From Aeromicrobium sp. (GTDB lineage: Bacteria; Actinomycetota; Actinomycetes; Propionibacteriales; Nocardioidaceae): a stretch of DNA of 44,842 nt. Under the pieces are notes generated by a model. The model was not told the DNA's origin and did no database searches. It saw only the letters and a program-made list of their open reading frames with translations. Shown one piece after another: positions 30,772 to 38,029 of the stretch (position 1 is the stretch's first letter; every line of letters starts with the position of its first letter). The DNA lies in NCBI GenBank assembly GCA_025965175.1, contig JAOPXL010000004.1:1-44842 (forward strand), in the 5' to 3' direction. The translations under genes were made by a program, and so were the position numbers.

Positions 30772-31926
30772 ATGAAGGCATTGGTGTACGACGGACCACG
30801 GCAGGTCAGCGTCAAGGAGGTACCGGACGCGCGGATCGAGCGGCCGACCGACGTCCTGGTGAGGGTCACGTCGGCGAACATCTGCGGCTCGGACCTCCAC
30901 ATGTACGAGGGTCGGACCGATTTCGAGACCGGCCGCTGGTTCGGGCACGAGAACTTGGGTCAGGTGGTCGAGGTCGGCGACGGGGTCGACAAGGTCCAGG
31001 TGGGTGAGTACGTCGTCCTGCCGTTCAACATCGCTTGCGGTCACTGCAAGAACTGCGAGCGCCAGCTCACGAACTACTGCCTGACCGCTCAGCCGGACCC
31101 GAAGATGGCCGGCGCCGCGTACGGCTTCGCCGACATGGGGCCGTGGGCCGGGGGTCAGGCCGAGCTGCTGCGCGTGCCCTGGGGTGACTTCAACTGCCTG
31201 CGTCTGGGGGAGGATGCCGAGGAGCGCCAGACCGACTACGTGATGCTCGCCGACATCTTCCCGACCGGCTACCACGCCACCGAGATGGCCGGCGTGAAGC
31301 CCGGCGACCAGACGGTCATCTACGGTGCCGGCCCGGTAGGGCTGATGGCCGCCCTCTCGGCCACCATCCGGGGGGCGAGCAAGGTGATGGTGGTCGACCG
31401 GCACCCCGACCGGCTGCGGCTGGCGGAGTCGATCGGCGCGATCGCGATCGACGACTCGAAGGTCGATCCGGTGCAGGTCGTTCTTGACCAGACGATGGGG
31501 CTGGGCGCGGACAACGGCTGCGAGTGCGTCGGTTATCAGGCGCACGAGCCCGACGGCCAGGAGCGGGCCAACCTGACGATGAACCGGTTGGTCGCCTCGG
31601 TGCGCTTCACCGGGCAGATCGGGTGCGTCGGCGTCTTCGTGCCCGAGGACCCCGGGGGCCGCGACGAGCTGGCGAAGCAGGGCAAGCTCGCCTTCGACTT
31701 CGGCATGTTCTGGTTCAAGGGTCAGCACCTCGGCAGCGGCCAGGCCCCGGTCAAGAAGTACAACCGGCAGCTGCGCGACCTGATCGCCGGGGGCAAGGCC
31801 GAGCCGTCGTTCATCGTCAGCCACGAGCTGCCGCTGGGCCAGGGACCGGAGGCCTATGAGCACTTTGACAACCGCGACGACGGTTGGACGAAGGTCGTCC
31901 TGCACCCGGCGATGGCTGGGAGCTGA
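30772..31926 (+). CDS. Zinc-dependent alcohol dehydrogenase (glutathione-independent formaldehyde dehydrogenase-like)
   Basis: A 384-residue medium-chain zinc dehydrogenase. Catalytic zinc ligands C38 and H59-E60 (ICGSDLHMYEG, FGHE) and the structural zinc cysteines C89, C92, C95 and C103 are intact; the NAD-binding fold shows VIYGAGPVGLMA. The long insertion and the VPWGDFNCLRLGEDAEERQTDYVMLADIFPTGYHATEMAGV region place it with glutathione-independent formaldehyde dehydrogenases rather than simple alcohol dehydrogenases. The substrate is an aldehyde or alcohol; formaldehyde is inferred. The gene leads an operon with a DJ-1 protein, 1 base downstream, and two damaged genes. Confidence 0.9.
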   Translation: MKALVYDGPRQVSVKEVPDARIERPTDVLVRVTSANICGSDLHMYEGRTDFETGRWFGHENLGQVVEVGDGVDKVQVGEYVVLPFNIACGHCKNCERQLTNYCLTAQPDPKMAGAAYGFADMGPWAGGQAELLRVPWGDFNCLRLGEDAEERQTDYVMLADIFPTGYHATEMAGVKPGDQTVIYGAGPVGLMAALSATIRGASKVMVVDRHPDRLRLAESIGAIAIDDSKVDPVQVVLDQTMGLGADNGCECVGYQAHEPDGQERANLTMNRLVASVRFTGQIGCVGVFVPEDPGGRDELAKQGKLAFDFGMFWFKGQHLGSGQAPVKKYNRQLRDLIAGGKAEPSFIVSHELPLGQGPEAYEHFDNRDDGWTKVVLHPAMAGS

Positions 31927-31927
31927 C

Positions 31928-32503
31928 ATGGCCGGGGAGCTGAACGGAAGGCGGGTTGCGATCCTGGCCGCCGACGGCGTGGAGCGCGTGGAGCTGGAGC
32001 AGCCTCGCCAAGCCCTCGAGGACGCCGGTGCCCGCACAGACGTCGTCTCCATCAAGAGCGGCGAGATCCTGGCGCGCAACCAGGACCTGGAGGACGCCGG
32101 GACCTTCGGCGTCGACCGGCTCGTCGGGGACGCCTCGATCGATGACTACGACGCCCTGCTGCTGCCTGGGGGGACGGTGAACCCGGACAAGCTGCGGATG
32201 GAACCTGCCGCCGTGCGGTTCGTCCGGGACTTCGTGCAGTCGGGCAAGCCGGTCGCCTCGATCTGCCACGGCCCGTGGAGCTTCGTCGAGGCCGACGTCG
32301 CGCGCGGCCGCCGGCTGACCTCGTGGCCGAGCGTGCGCACCGACCTGCGCAACGCCGGGGCGGAGGTGGTCGACGAGCAGGTCGTCACCGACGGCAACAT
32401 CACGACCAGCCGGTCACCCGACGACCTGCCGGCGTTCTGCGAGCGCATCGTGCAGGAGTTCGCCGGCGCCCCTCAGTCCGCCGGTGTGGGCGGTGGCTCG
32501 TGA
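31928..32503 (+). CDS. DJ-1/PfpI family protein
   Basis: A 191-residue PfpI/YhbO-type protein. The nucleophile elbow SICHGPWSF gives the catalytic cysteine C113 followed by His114, and E22 (VERVELEQP) is the conserved glutamate that lowers its pKa. PGGTVNPDKLRM is the usual glycine loop. Members act as stress proteins, deglycases or glyoxalase-like enzymes that handle reactive aldehydes, which fits co-transcription with the dehydrogenase. It starts 1 base after the dehydrogenase stop. The tail APQSAGVGGGS is short and flexible. Confidence 0.92.
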   Translation: MAGELNGRRVAILAADGVERVELEQPRQALEDAGARTDVVSIKSGEILARNQDLEDAGTFGVDRLVGDASIDDYDALLLPGGTVNPDKLRMEPAAVRFVRDFVQSGKPVASICHGPWSFVEADVARGRRLTSWPSVRTDLRNAGAEVVDEQVVTDGNITTSRSPDDLPAFCERIVQEFAGAPQSAGVGGGS

Positions 32504-32999
32504 CGAGTGCGCCGGGGAGCGTGGCGTCGCTGGCCGCCCGGGCGGTGGCACCGTCGTCCGCCGAGTCCGCTCGGTCTTCGAGCACGGGAGTGGCCCCGGC
32601 GCGGCGAGCGCTCCGGCGTCCGGATGGCTGGTGGTGAGCACCTACCGCGAGTCGACTCAGATCGACGCCACCTCGCTGCCGGCGCCGCTGGCCGCGTACG
32701 GCGACCGCATCGAGACACGGATCCGCCCGGCGCCCGGCGCCCGGCGCCGGGCGGCAAGGGCACCGAGCTGGCCGCGCGGTTGACCCAGCGGTCCTCGGGG
32801 AGCGCCTCCGGTCCAGCGAGGCAGACGGGCAGCGATCCGCAGGGCGACTTGCGCTCCGCGCTGCGCAAGGCCAAGCAGCTGATCGAGGTCGGCGAGGTGC
32901 TGGCGGTCGACCCCGCCCCGCACGGCAAGCGGAACGCCACGCCGGCCGGCGCGGCGCTGGAGGCGGCCACGAAGCGGGCGCCCAAGGGGGGTGCTGTGA
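32484..32999 (+). pseudogene. Frameshifted gene of an uncharacterised actinobacterial family
   Basis: No single frame is open, but the pieces join into one protein. Frame 3 gives GWLVVSTYRESTQIDATSLPAPLAAYGDRIETRIRPAPG, and after a tandem repeat (32726-32746) another frame gives GGKGTELAARL ... SDPQGDLRSALRKAKQLIEVGEVLAVDPAPHGKRNATPAGAALEAATKRAP. Two extra copies of a 7-base unit (+14) and a G-run one base too long (5 to 6 G before TGCTGTGA, +1) explain the breaks; undoing both restores a frame ending in TGA that overlaps the next gene's GTG. From memory, this family often sits beside zinc dehydrogenases. Function unknown. Start uncertain (GTG at 32484 overlaps the DJ-1 gene). Confidence 0.7.
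32726..32746 (+). repeat. Three tandem copies of CCCGGCG in a pseudogene
   Basis: CCCGGCG is repeated three times. With one copy the surrounding reading frame would be IRPAPGGKGTEL, matching the expected protein; the two extra copies shift it by +2. This is a clear slipped-strand expansion. Confidence 0.85.
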
Positions 33000-33483
33000 A
33001 GGCGGTGACCTGCGGGGCGTCAACGAGGTCGGGGTGGAGGACGTCCCGGAGCCGAAGATGCTCAACGACCACGACATCATGCTCGAGGTCAGCCTGTCGG
33101 TGACCTGCGGCTCGGACCTGCACCTGCTGGGCGGCTACATTCCCGCGATGCGCGCCGGTGACGTGCTTGGACACGCGTTCATGGGCACGGTGGCCGAGGT
33201 GGGCAAGAACGTCACGAAGCACAAGATCGGCGACCGGGTCGTGGTGGTCTCGTTCATCGGCTGTGGGCAGTGCTGGTACTGCCGGCAGGGGCTGTGGTCG
33301 CTGTGCGACAACGGCAACCCCAACCCGGGGATCACCGAGGCGCTGTGGGGTCAGGGGATCGGCGGCTGCTGCGGGGTACTCCCACGCGTTGGGCGGCTGG
33401 GCGGGCAGTCACGCCCCCTACATCCGTGCCCTACGCCGATCAGGGGGCGTTCGCGATCCCGGATGGCGTCTCCGACGAGGGGG
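32996..33483 (+). pseudogene. Truncated, frameshifted second zinc alcohol dehydrogenase
   Basis: The N-terminal 160 or so residues of a medium-chain zinc dehydrogenase, paralogous to the intact gene at 30772. Readable: VKAVTC, then a 1-base loss, GVNEVGVEDVPEPKMLNDHDIMLEVSLSVTCGSDLHLLGGYIPAMRAGDVLGHAFMGTVAEVGK and GCGQCWYCRQGLWSLCDNGNP (zinc cysteines still present). A further shift near 33375 gives YSHALGGWAGSHAPYIR, and another near 33427 gives VPYADQGAFAIPDGVSDE, after which similarity stops. The NAD-binding half is missing; the DUF2254 gene on the other strand ends 25 bases on. The GTG overlaps the upstream pseudogene stop. Confidence 0.82.
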
Positions 33484-33507
33484 GGGCCGGCCCATCGAAG
33501 CAGCCCA

Positions 33508-34854
33508 CTACCCCTGCGTGCGTGCGGGCCGGCCATCGGCGTCCGGCGTGCCGCTGTCCAGGCGCACGGCGGTGGTGACGTCGGCTCCGGACCCGATGCC
33601 CTCGGAGTCGGGCGTGAGGGCGGCGACGATGTCCTCCTCGTCCTCGTAGGCCCGATGGACGGCGGCGGTCAGCAGCCGCAGCTGGCGGTCGAGCGGGGCC
33701 TGTCGGTCGGGCGGGGCGACGCTCTTGAGGTCCTGCAGCGCCCCGGACAGGCGACGGGTCACTTGTGGCGAGGCCGCGCCGGCCAGCCGAATCTCGTCGA
33801 ACGCAAGTCGCACGTAGCCGTCCCAAGACAGCGTGCGCTCGACCAGACGGACCACCCCGTCCTCGTCCGGGTGCTCGCCTGCGGGGAGCGGGCGGGTTGC
33901 GAGCTGGCGCAGCAGGTCGTGCAGCCGGTGCAGCGCCTGCAGGGTCGTTGTCGGGTCGTCGAACGGCTGAGCGATCGACCGCTCGGCGATGTCAACCAGC
34001 TTCCGCAGCCCGTAGGGAGGGTCCTCCGTGTGCACGCGCTCGGGGCCCACGAGAACCAGTCGCGCGATCTCCTCGACCCGCAGCCGCGTGGCCGGCCCGG
34101 CGACGTCCGCCGCCCGTCGGGGGCCGGGGTGCACGCGGAACAACGGTGCCCCGCCCGACACGAAGTCGCCGACGACGGGCACCAGCTCGAGGACGCAGTC
34201 AGCGCGGCGCGCGGCGGCGACGAGCCCGGAGCGGTCGACCCGGACGACATTCCCCGGCTCCTGCGCGGTTATCACGTCGGGGTCGGCGTCCGGGAGGGGC
34301 GCCGCGGGGAAGGACGACTCGATGAGGTCGCGGGTGCGGTCGCCGACCAGGTCGATCAGCCCAGTCGCCCGCATGGTCTGCCCGGAGTGGTGTACGAAGA
34401 CGATCAACGTCACGAGGCTGGCGAACATCAACAGGTAGGCCAGCAGCACCGACAGGCCGGGAACGGTGCCGGTGTCCGAACCGCGGAGCTCGCGGAGAGT
34501 GAGCACGGCGACGACGAACGTCCCCGCGAACAGGCCGATCGCCAGCTGGCTGAACCGGTCTGACAGCAGCGCGCCCACGATCCGCGGGGAGAACTGCCCC
34601 ATCGCCAGCTGCACCACCACCAGCGTCACGGTGAGCACGAGGCTGATCAGCGAGGCCATCGCGGTGGCGAACACCGACAGGCTCGTCTGCACGCCGCTGG
34701 GCGTTCCCGTCACGCTCTGGGGGACCAGGGTGTAGCCCGACCGGCGGTCGAGCCAGAGCGCGCCGATGACGATCAGCACGCCGGCCAGGACGCACAGCAG
34801 GGGAATCAGCCACAGGCTGGTCCGTAAGGTGTGCACGAGGCGGGTGAGGCGCAT
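33508..34854 (-). CDS. DUF2254 family membrane protein
   Basis: A 448-residue protein with four membrane helices in the first 170 residues (LWLIPLLCVLAGVLIVIGALWL; SVFATAMASLISLVLTVTLVVVQLAMGQFSPRIVGALL; LAIGLFAGTFVVAVLTL; GLSVLLAYLLMFASLVTLIVFVHHSG) and a large soluble C-terminal part. QFSPRIVGALLSDRFSQLAIGLF and VGDFVSGGAPLFRV are typical of DUF2254, whose function is unknown. The ATG at 34854 follows AAGGGGGG. It has its own promoter with a palindrome matching that of the dehydrogenase operon, so the two are probably co-regulated although transcribed toward each other. Confidence 0.87.
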   Translation of the reverse strand: MRLTRLVHTLRTSLWLIPLLCVLAGVLIVIGALWLDRRSGYTLVPQSVTGTPSGVQTSLSVFATAMASLISLVLTVTLVVVQLAMGQFSPRIVGALLSDRFSQLAIGLFAGTFVVAVLTLRELRGSDTGTVPGLSVLLAYLLMFASLVTLIVFVHHSGQTMRATGLIDLVGDRTRDLIESSFPAAPLPDADPDVITAQEPGNVVRVDRSGLVAAARRADCVLELVPVVGDFVSGGAPLFRVHPGPRRAADVAGPATRLRVEEIARLVLVGPERVHTEDPPYGLRKLVDIAERSIAQPFDDPTTTLQALHRLHDLLRQLATRPLPAGEHPDEDGVVRLVERTLSWDGYVRLAFDEIRLAGAASPQVTRRLSGALQDLKSVAPPDRQAPLDRQLRLLTAAVHRAYEDEEDIVAALTPDSEGIGSGADVTTAVRLDSGTPDADGRPARTQG

Positions 34855-35019
34855 CGGGCCCCCCTTTAGGGCTCGGTCCGGGGGCCGGTGGGTGTGATCG
34901 GGAGGGCGTGGTCTCCGTCGTGCCGGCTGCCGGAGTCCGACGTCCTCCACGTCTTCGGCCCGCCGCGGCCTGCACGACCCGGCAGTGATGCAGTCATCGT
35001 TCAGCGATGGCCTGAACCC
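34855..35019 (-). other. Leader region of the DUF2254 gene
   Basis: About 160 bases between the DUF2254 promoter and its start codon. I see no gene in it; a long untranslated leader is likely if the -10 at 35020-35025 is right. Confidence 0.4.
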
Positions 35020-35065
35020 ACCATATCGAGCCCGGGAGACGCCGCCTATCGGCAGATCTGCCGAT
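35020..35065 (-). promoter_or_regulatory. Palindrome and promoter of the DUF2254 gene
   Basis: A perfect 18-base palindrome ATCGGCAGATCTGCCGAT (35048-35065) lies exactly 22 bases upstream of a -10 candidate TATGGT (35020-35025, minus strand). The sequence and spacing match the site before the dehydrogenase gene at 30680-30725; both palindromes are also followed on the plus strand by a shared GATCTCGCGC. Confidence 0.65.
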
Positions 35066-35098
35066 CTCGCGCGGTGGGACAGCCGGCGCACGCCGACG

Positions 35099-35157
35099 AA
35101 AAACGACCGCTGAGGCTGGAAGACGTCGGAAGACGTGTCACAGTCAGCGGCCGTTTC
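35099..35157 (-). terminator. Intrinsic terminator of glnA
   Basis: On the minus strand a 13-base stem with one mismatch (TCAGCGGTCGTTT pairs with AAACGGCCGCTGA) encloses 30 bases and runs into six T residues. The loop contains a tandem GGAAGACGT repeat (35119-35137). This is the only hairpin with a clear T-tract in the window. Confidence 0.75.
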
Positions 35158-35168
35158 GGCACCTGGCA

Positions 35169-35186
35169 CGTGGGTCTGAACCCACG
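35169..35186 (-). terminator. Short hairpin after the glnA stop codon
   Basis: CGTGGGT and ACCCACG arms of 7 bases around CTGA, five bases after the glnA stop. It precedes the T-tract terminator. Confidence 0.45.
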
Positions 35187-35191
35187 CTCAA

Positions 35192-36613
35192 TCAGATGTC
35201 GTAGTAGAGCTCGAACTCGTGCGGGTGCGGCCGCAGCTGCACGGGCAGGATCTCCTCGGTGCGCTTGTAGTCGATCCACGTCTCGATCAGGTCGGGCGTG
35301 AACACGTCACCGGCGGTGAGGAACTCGTGGTCGGCCTCGAGGGAGTCGAGGACGGCGTTGAGCGAGGTCGGGACCATGTCGATGGCCTCGTACTCCTCGG
35401 GCGGCAGCTCGTAGATGTTCTTGTCGATCGGGGCCGGCGGCTCGATCTTGTTCTTGATGCCGTCGATCCCGGCCAGCAGCAGCGCCGAGAAGGCGAGGTA
35501 CGGGTTGGCCGACGGGTCGGGGCAGCGGAACTCGATGCGCTTGGCCTTGGGGTTCGAGCCCGTGATCGGGATACGGACGCACGCCGAGCGGTTGCGGGCC
35601 GAGTAGACGAGCGCGATCGGCGCCTCGAAGCCCGGGACCAGGCGGTGGTAGGAGTTGACCGACGGGTTCGTGAATGCCAGCAGCGACGGCGCGTGCTTCA
35701 GGATGCCGCCAATGTAGTGCCGCGCCATGTCCGACAGTCCGCCGTAGCCCGACTCGTCGTAGAACAGCGGCTCACCGTCGTTCCAGATCGACTGGTGCAC
35801 GTGCATGCCCGAGCCGTTGTCACCGAAGAGGGGCTTCGGCATGAAGGTCACGGTCTTGTCGTTGGCCCACGCCGTGTTGCGCACGATGTACTTGAACTTC
35901 ATGACGTCGTCCGCGGCCTTGAGCAGAGTGTCGAACCGGTAGTTGATCTCGCCCTGACCAGCGGTGCCGACCTCGTGGTGGCCACGCTCGAGCGTGAGGC
36001 CCGCGTTGGTCAGGTTGGTCATCATGTCGTTGCGCAGGTCGGCCGTGCGGTCAGTAGGCGCGACCGGGAAGTAGCCGCCCTTGTAGCGGACCTGGTAGCC
36101 GCGGTTGCCGTCGACCTCGTCGCCCGTGGACCAGGCGGCCTCCGACGACGTGATCTCGTAGAACGACTTGTTGGCGCTGGTGCCGTAGCTGACCCGGTCG
36201 AAGATGTAGAACTCCGCCTCGGGGGCGAAGAACGCGGTGTCGCCGATGCCGGTCGTGGCGAGGTACGCCTCGGCCTTGCGAGCGATGTTGCGCGGGTCGC
36301 GGGAGTACGCCTCACCCGTGATCGGGTCGTGGACGAAGAAGTCCATCGCGATGGTCTTGCGACGCTTGAACGGGTCGACGTACGCCGTCTTGACGTCGGG
36401 GAACAGCACCATGTCGGACTGGTCGATCGTCTGGAAGCCGCGGATCGAGGAGCCGTCGAACGCCACACCGCTCTCGACCATGCTCGCGTCGAACGTCGAG
36501 GCAGGAAGGGTGACCTGCTGCTGGATGCCCGGCAGATCGGTGAAACGGACGTCGAGGTACTCGACGCCCTCGTCCTTGATGAACTTGAACAGCTCGTCGG
36601 CATTGCCGAACAT
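35192..36613 (-). CDS. glnA: Type I glutamine synthetase
   Basis: A 473-residue GSI-beta enzyme that makes glutamine from glutamate, ammonia and ATP. Visible: [35 protein letters not shown], the [17 protein letters not shown] metal and glutamate site, the [13 protein letters not shown] region, [13 protein letters not shown] and [17 protein letters not shown]. The adenylylation tyrosine is Y401 in NIYELPPEE, the target of GlnE, whose gene is at the window's left edge. The ATG has AGGAGG five bases upstream. An inverted repeat lies in the upstream region, and a hairpin with a T-tract lies downstream. Confidence 0.97.
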   Translation of the reverse strand: MFGNADELFKFIKDEGVEYLDVRFTDLPGIQQQVTLPASTFDASMVESGVAFDGSSIRGFQTIDQSDMVLFPDVKTAYVDPFKRRKTIAMDFFVHDPITGEAYSRDPRNIARKAEAYLATTGIGDTAFFAPEAEFYIFDRVSYGTSANKSFYEITSSEAAWSTGDEVDGNRGYQVRYKGGYFPVAPTDRTADLRNDMMTNLTNAGLTLERGHHEVGTAGQGEINYRFDTLLKAADDVMKFKYIVRNTAWANDKTVTFMPKPLFGDNGSGMHVHQSIWNDGEPLFYDESGYGGLSDMARHYIGGILKHAPSLLAFTNPSVNSYHRLVPGFEAPIALVYSARNRSACVRIPITGSNPKAKRIEFRCPDPSANPYLAFSALLLAGIDGIKNKIEPPAPIDKNIYELPPEEYEAIDMVPTSLNAVLDSLEADHEFLTAGDVFTPDLIETWIDYKRTEEILPVQLRPHPHEFELYYDI

Positions 36614-36653
36614 GTGGCCTCCTCGACCGCGGGGGGTTGCGGCCTTCGTTTGT

Positions 36654-36689
36654 CGATACGGCAGGTAAGTGCGTCACTGCACCGTATCG
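36654..36689. repeat. Inverted repeat upstream of glnA
   Basis: CGATACGG and CCGTATCG, perfect 8-base arms 20 bases apart, 41-76 bases before the glnA start codon. It could be a regulator site or a leader hairpin. I did not find a convincing GlnR box. Confidence 0.4.
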
Positions 36690-36781
36690 TCGAGCGTAGA
36701 AGGGCGCAGTTTCCCACCCGTCTCCGGATTGTTTCGAGCATGTTACAAGTGGCTGCCCGAGGCGCGAGGGGCACCCATCGG

Positions 36782-36787
36782 TACGCT
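36782..36787 (+). promoter_or_regulatory. Leaderless -10 element of the RDD gene
   Basis: TACGCT lies six bases before the GTG at 36794, the spacing of actinobacterial leaderless promoters; no ribosome site is present. The same element and spacing precede tetR. Confidence 0.45.
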
Positions 36788-36793
36788 CGCGAG

Positions 36794-37153
36794 GTGGAGA
36801 TCCCCTCGCTCGGCCGCCGTCTGCTCGCGCTGCTCATCGACTGGGTCATCGCGGCGCTGAGCGCCGTGGCGCTCGCCGGTGTCGACTACCCGCCGAAGAA
36901 CATCGAGCAGAACCTCATCATCACGGCGTTCTTCATCGCCGAGGTCACTCTGCTGACTGGGCTGGTCGGCATGTCGATCGGCAAGCGGCTGCTCGGGATG
37001 AGGGTCGAAAACCCCGACGGCCGGCCGATCGGCATCCCGCGGGCGCTGGTGCGCACGCTGCTGCTGAGCGTCGTCCTGCCGGCGATCATCATGACCGACG
37101 ACAAGCGTGGGCTGCACGACCTGGCGGCCGGATCCCGGGTCGTGCGGGCCTGA
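36794..37153 (+). CDS. RDD family membrane protein
   Basis: A 119-residue membrane protein with three helices: LGRRLLALLIDWVIAALSAVALAGV (the RDD-type R...D pair), an LIITAFFIAEVTLLTGLVGMSIGKRLLGMRV segment and LVRTLLLSVVLPAIIMTDDKRGLHDLAAGSRVV, which carries the third family motif DxxxRxLHDxxAGT. It is the counterpart of Rv2219A next to glnA1 in M. tuberculosis. Function is unknown; some relatives are linked to ion transport. The GTG at 36794 is preferred with a leaderless promoter; an ATG 18 codons upstream is possible. Confidence 0.85.
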   Translation: MEIPSLGRRLLALLIDWVIAALSAVALAGVDYPPKNIEQNLIITAFFIAEVTLLTGLVGMSIGKRLLGMRVENPDGRPIGIPRALVRTLLLSVVLPAIIMTDDKRGLHDLAAGSRVVRA

Positions 37154-37164
37154 TCAACGCCCAG

Positions 37165-37289
37165 GGCGGTGCACCAGTCGCCTTTCGCCGGCGTCGGCGG
37201 TGCACCAGTGGGCCGATGTGCGCGGGTGAGGCGACTCATGCACCGCCCACGGCGCGGCCTGGCGGGGTTGGGCGACCCGTGCACCGCCC
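37165..37289. repeat. Four-copy 18-bp repeat in the RDD/DUF4191 convergent gap
   Basis: GGCGGTGCACCAGTCGCC at 37165-37182 and a close copy at 37196-37213 are followed by two inverted copies at 37230-37247 and 37272-37289. The copies can pair in several ways to form long hairpins between the convergent genes. It looks like a REP-type intergenic element and may end transcription from both sides. Confidence 0.8.
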
Positions 37290-37311
37290 CGACCTGGGTT
37301 TCGGGGCAGGA

Positions 37312-38019
37312 TCAGCCGCGCATGGCCTTGCGGGAGCCCTTCATGCTGGTCGGCACGGGGCCGCGGGGCATGGGGGCGGCCGGACGCATGGCGTCGAGCG
37401 CCTTGATCTTGTAGAGCACCGCGGTCATCTGGGCGGGCTTGATCTTCTTGGGCAGCTTCTGGATGTGCTTGACGAGCTTGGTCAACCGAACCTCGCCCTC
37501 ACCCGTGCCGACGACGATCGACGTCACGGGGACGTCGTCACCGCCGATGCGCGCGTGCTTCTTGACCTCGGAGGCGAGCAGCGCACGAACCGCGTTGGGG
37601 TTGCCCTCCCCGATGAGGATGATGCCGGGACGGCCGACGACGCGGTGGATGACGTCCTGGTTCTTGTTGAACGCGACGGCGGGCTTGGTCTCCCAGCCAC
37701 GGCGCAGCATCTGCAGCGCGCCGGCAGCGGCACCCTTCTGGCCCTCGACCTGGGCGTAGGCCGCCTTCTCGGCGCGGCGGCCGAAGACGATCAGGACTCC
37801 CAACAGCCCTGTCAGCAGGCCGAACAGGATCGTGACGATGAGTCCGAACGTGCCAGTCCCGAACAGGAAGTGGCCCAGCGTCGCGAAGACGCCTCCCACC
37901 ACGAGGAAGGTGAGCAGCAGGATCAGGCCGATGTTGCGATCGCTGCGCTTGGTGATCGTGTACGCCTGGCGCATCTGACGGATGCGGCCCTTGGCGGGTT
38001 CAGGAGCGGTGTTGGACAT
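37312..38019 (-). CDS. DUF4191 family membrane protein
   Basis: A 235-residue protein with a basic N-terminus, two adjacent membrane helices (NIGLILLLTFLVVGGVFATLGHFLF and FGLIVTILFGLLTGLLGVLIVFGRRAEKAAYAQVEG) and a soluble C-terminal domain (GRPGIILIGEGNPNAVRALLASEVKKHARI). It is the counterpart of Rv2219 and has the same position, after lipA and before glnA. The family's function is unknown. The ATG at 38019 lies 10 bases after the lipA stop, so lipB, lipA and this gene are probably one operon. Confidence 0.9.
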   Translation of the reverse strand: MSNTAPEPAKGRIRQMRQAYTITKRSDRNIGLILLLTFLVVGGVFATLGHFLFGTGTFGLIVTILFGLLTGLLGVLIVFGRRAEKAAYAQVEGQKGAAAGALQMLRRGWETKPAVAFNKNQDVIHRVVGRPGIILIGEGNPNAVRALLASEVKKHARIGGDDVPVTSIVVGTGEGEVRLTKLVKHIQKLPKKIKPAQMTAVLYKIKALDAMRPAAPMPRGPVPTSMKGSRKAMRG

Positions 38020-38029
38020 GAGGGACAGT

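Noticed and set aside
30597-31007. Plus-strand frames beginning upstream of the dehydrogenase
   Set aside because: They run through the promoter and then out of frame into the dehydrogenase; the ATG at 30772 has a strong ribosome site.
1301-35191. The glnE-glnA interval as a single mobile element
   Set aside because: No integrase, transposase, phage gene, tRNA end or flanking direct repeat was seen.
35219-36740. Long open frame on the plus strand opposite glnA that runs into the RDD gene (644 codons in total)
   Set aside because: It is the antisense shadow of glnA; the product is Val/Arg/Asp-rich with no family pattern. Only the final 119 codons (RDD) are real.
36614-36793. GlnR box upstream of glnA
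   Set aside because: Sequences such as GTGACGCAC occur, but no complete GTNAC-N6-GNAAC pair is present.
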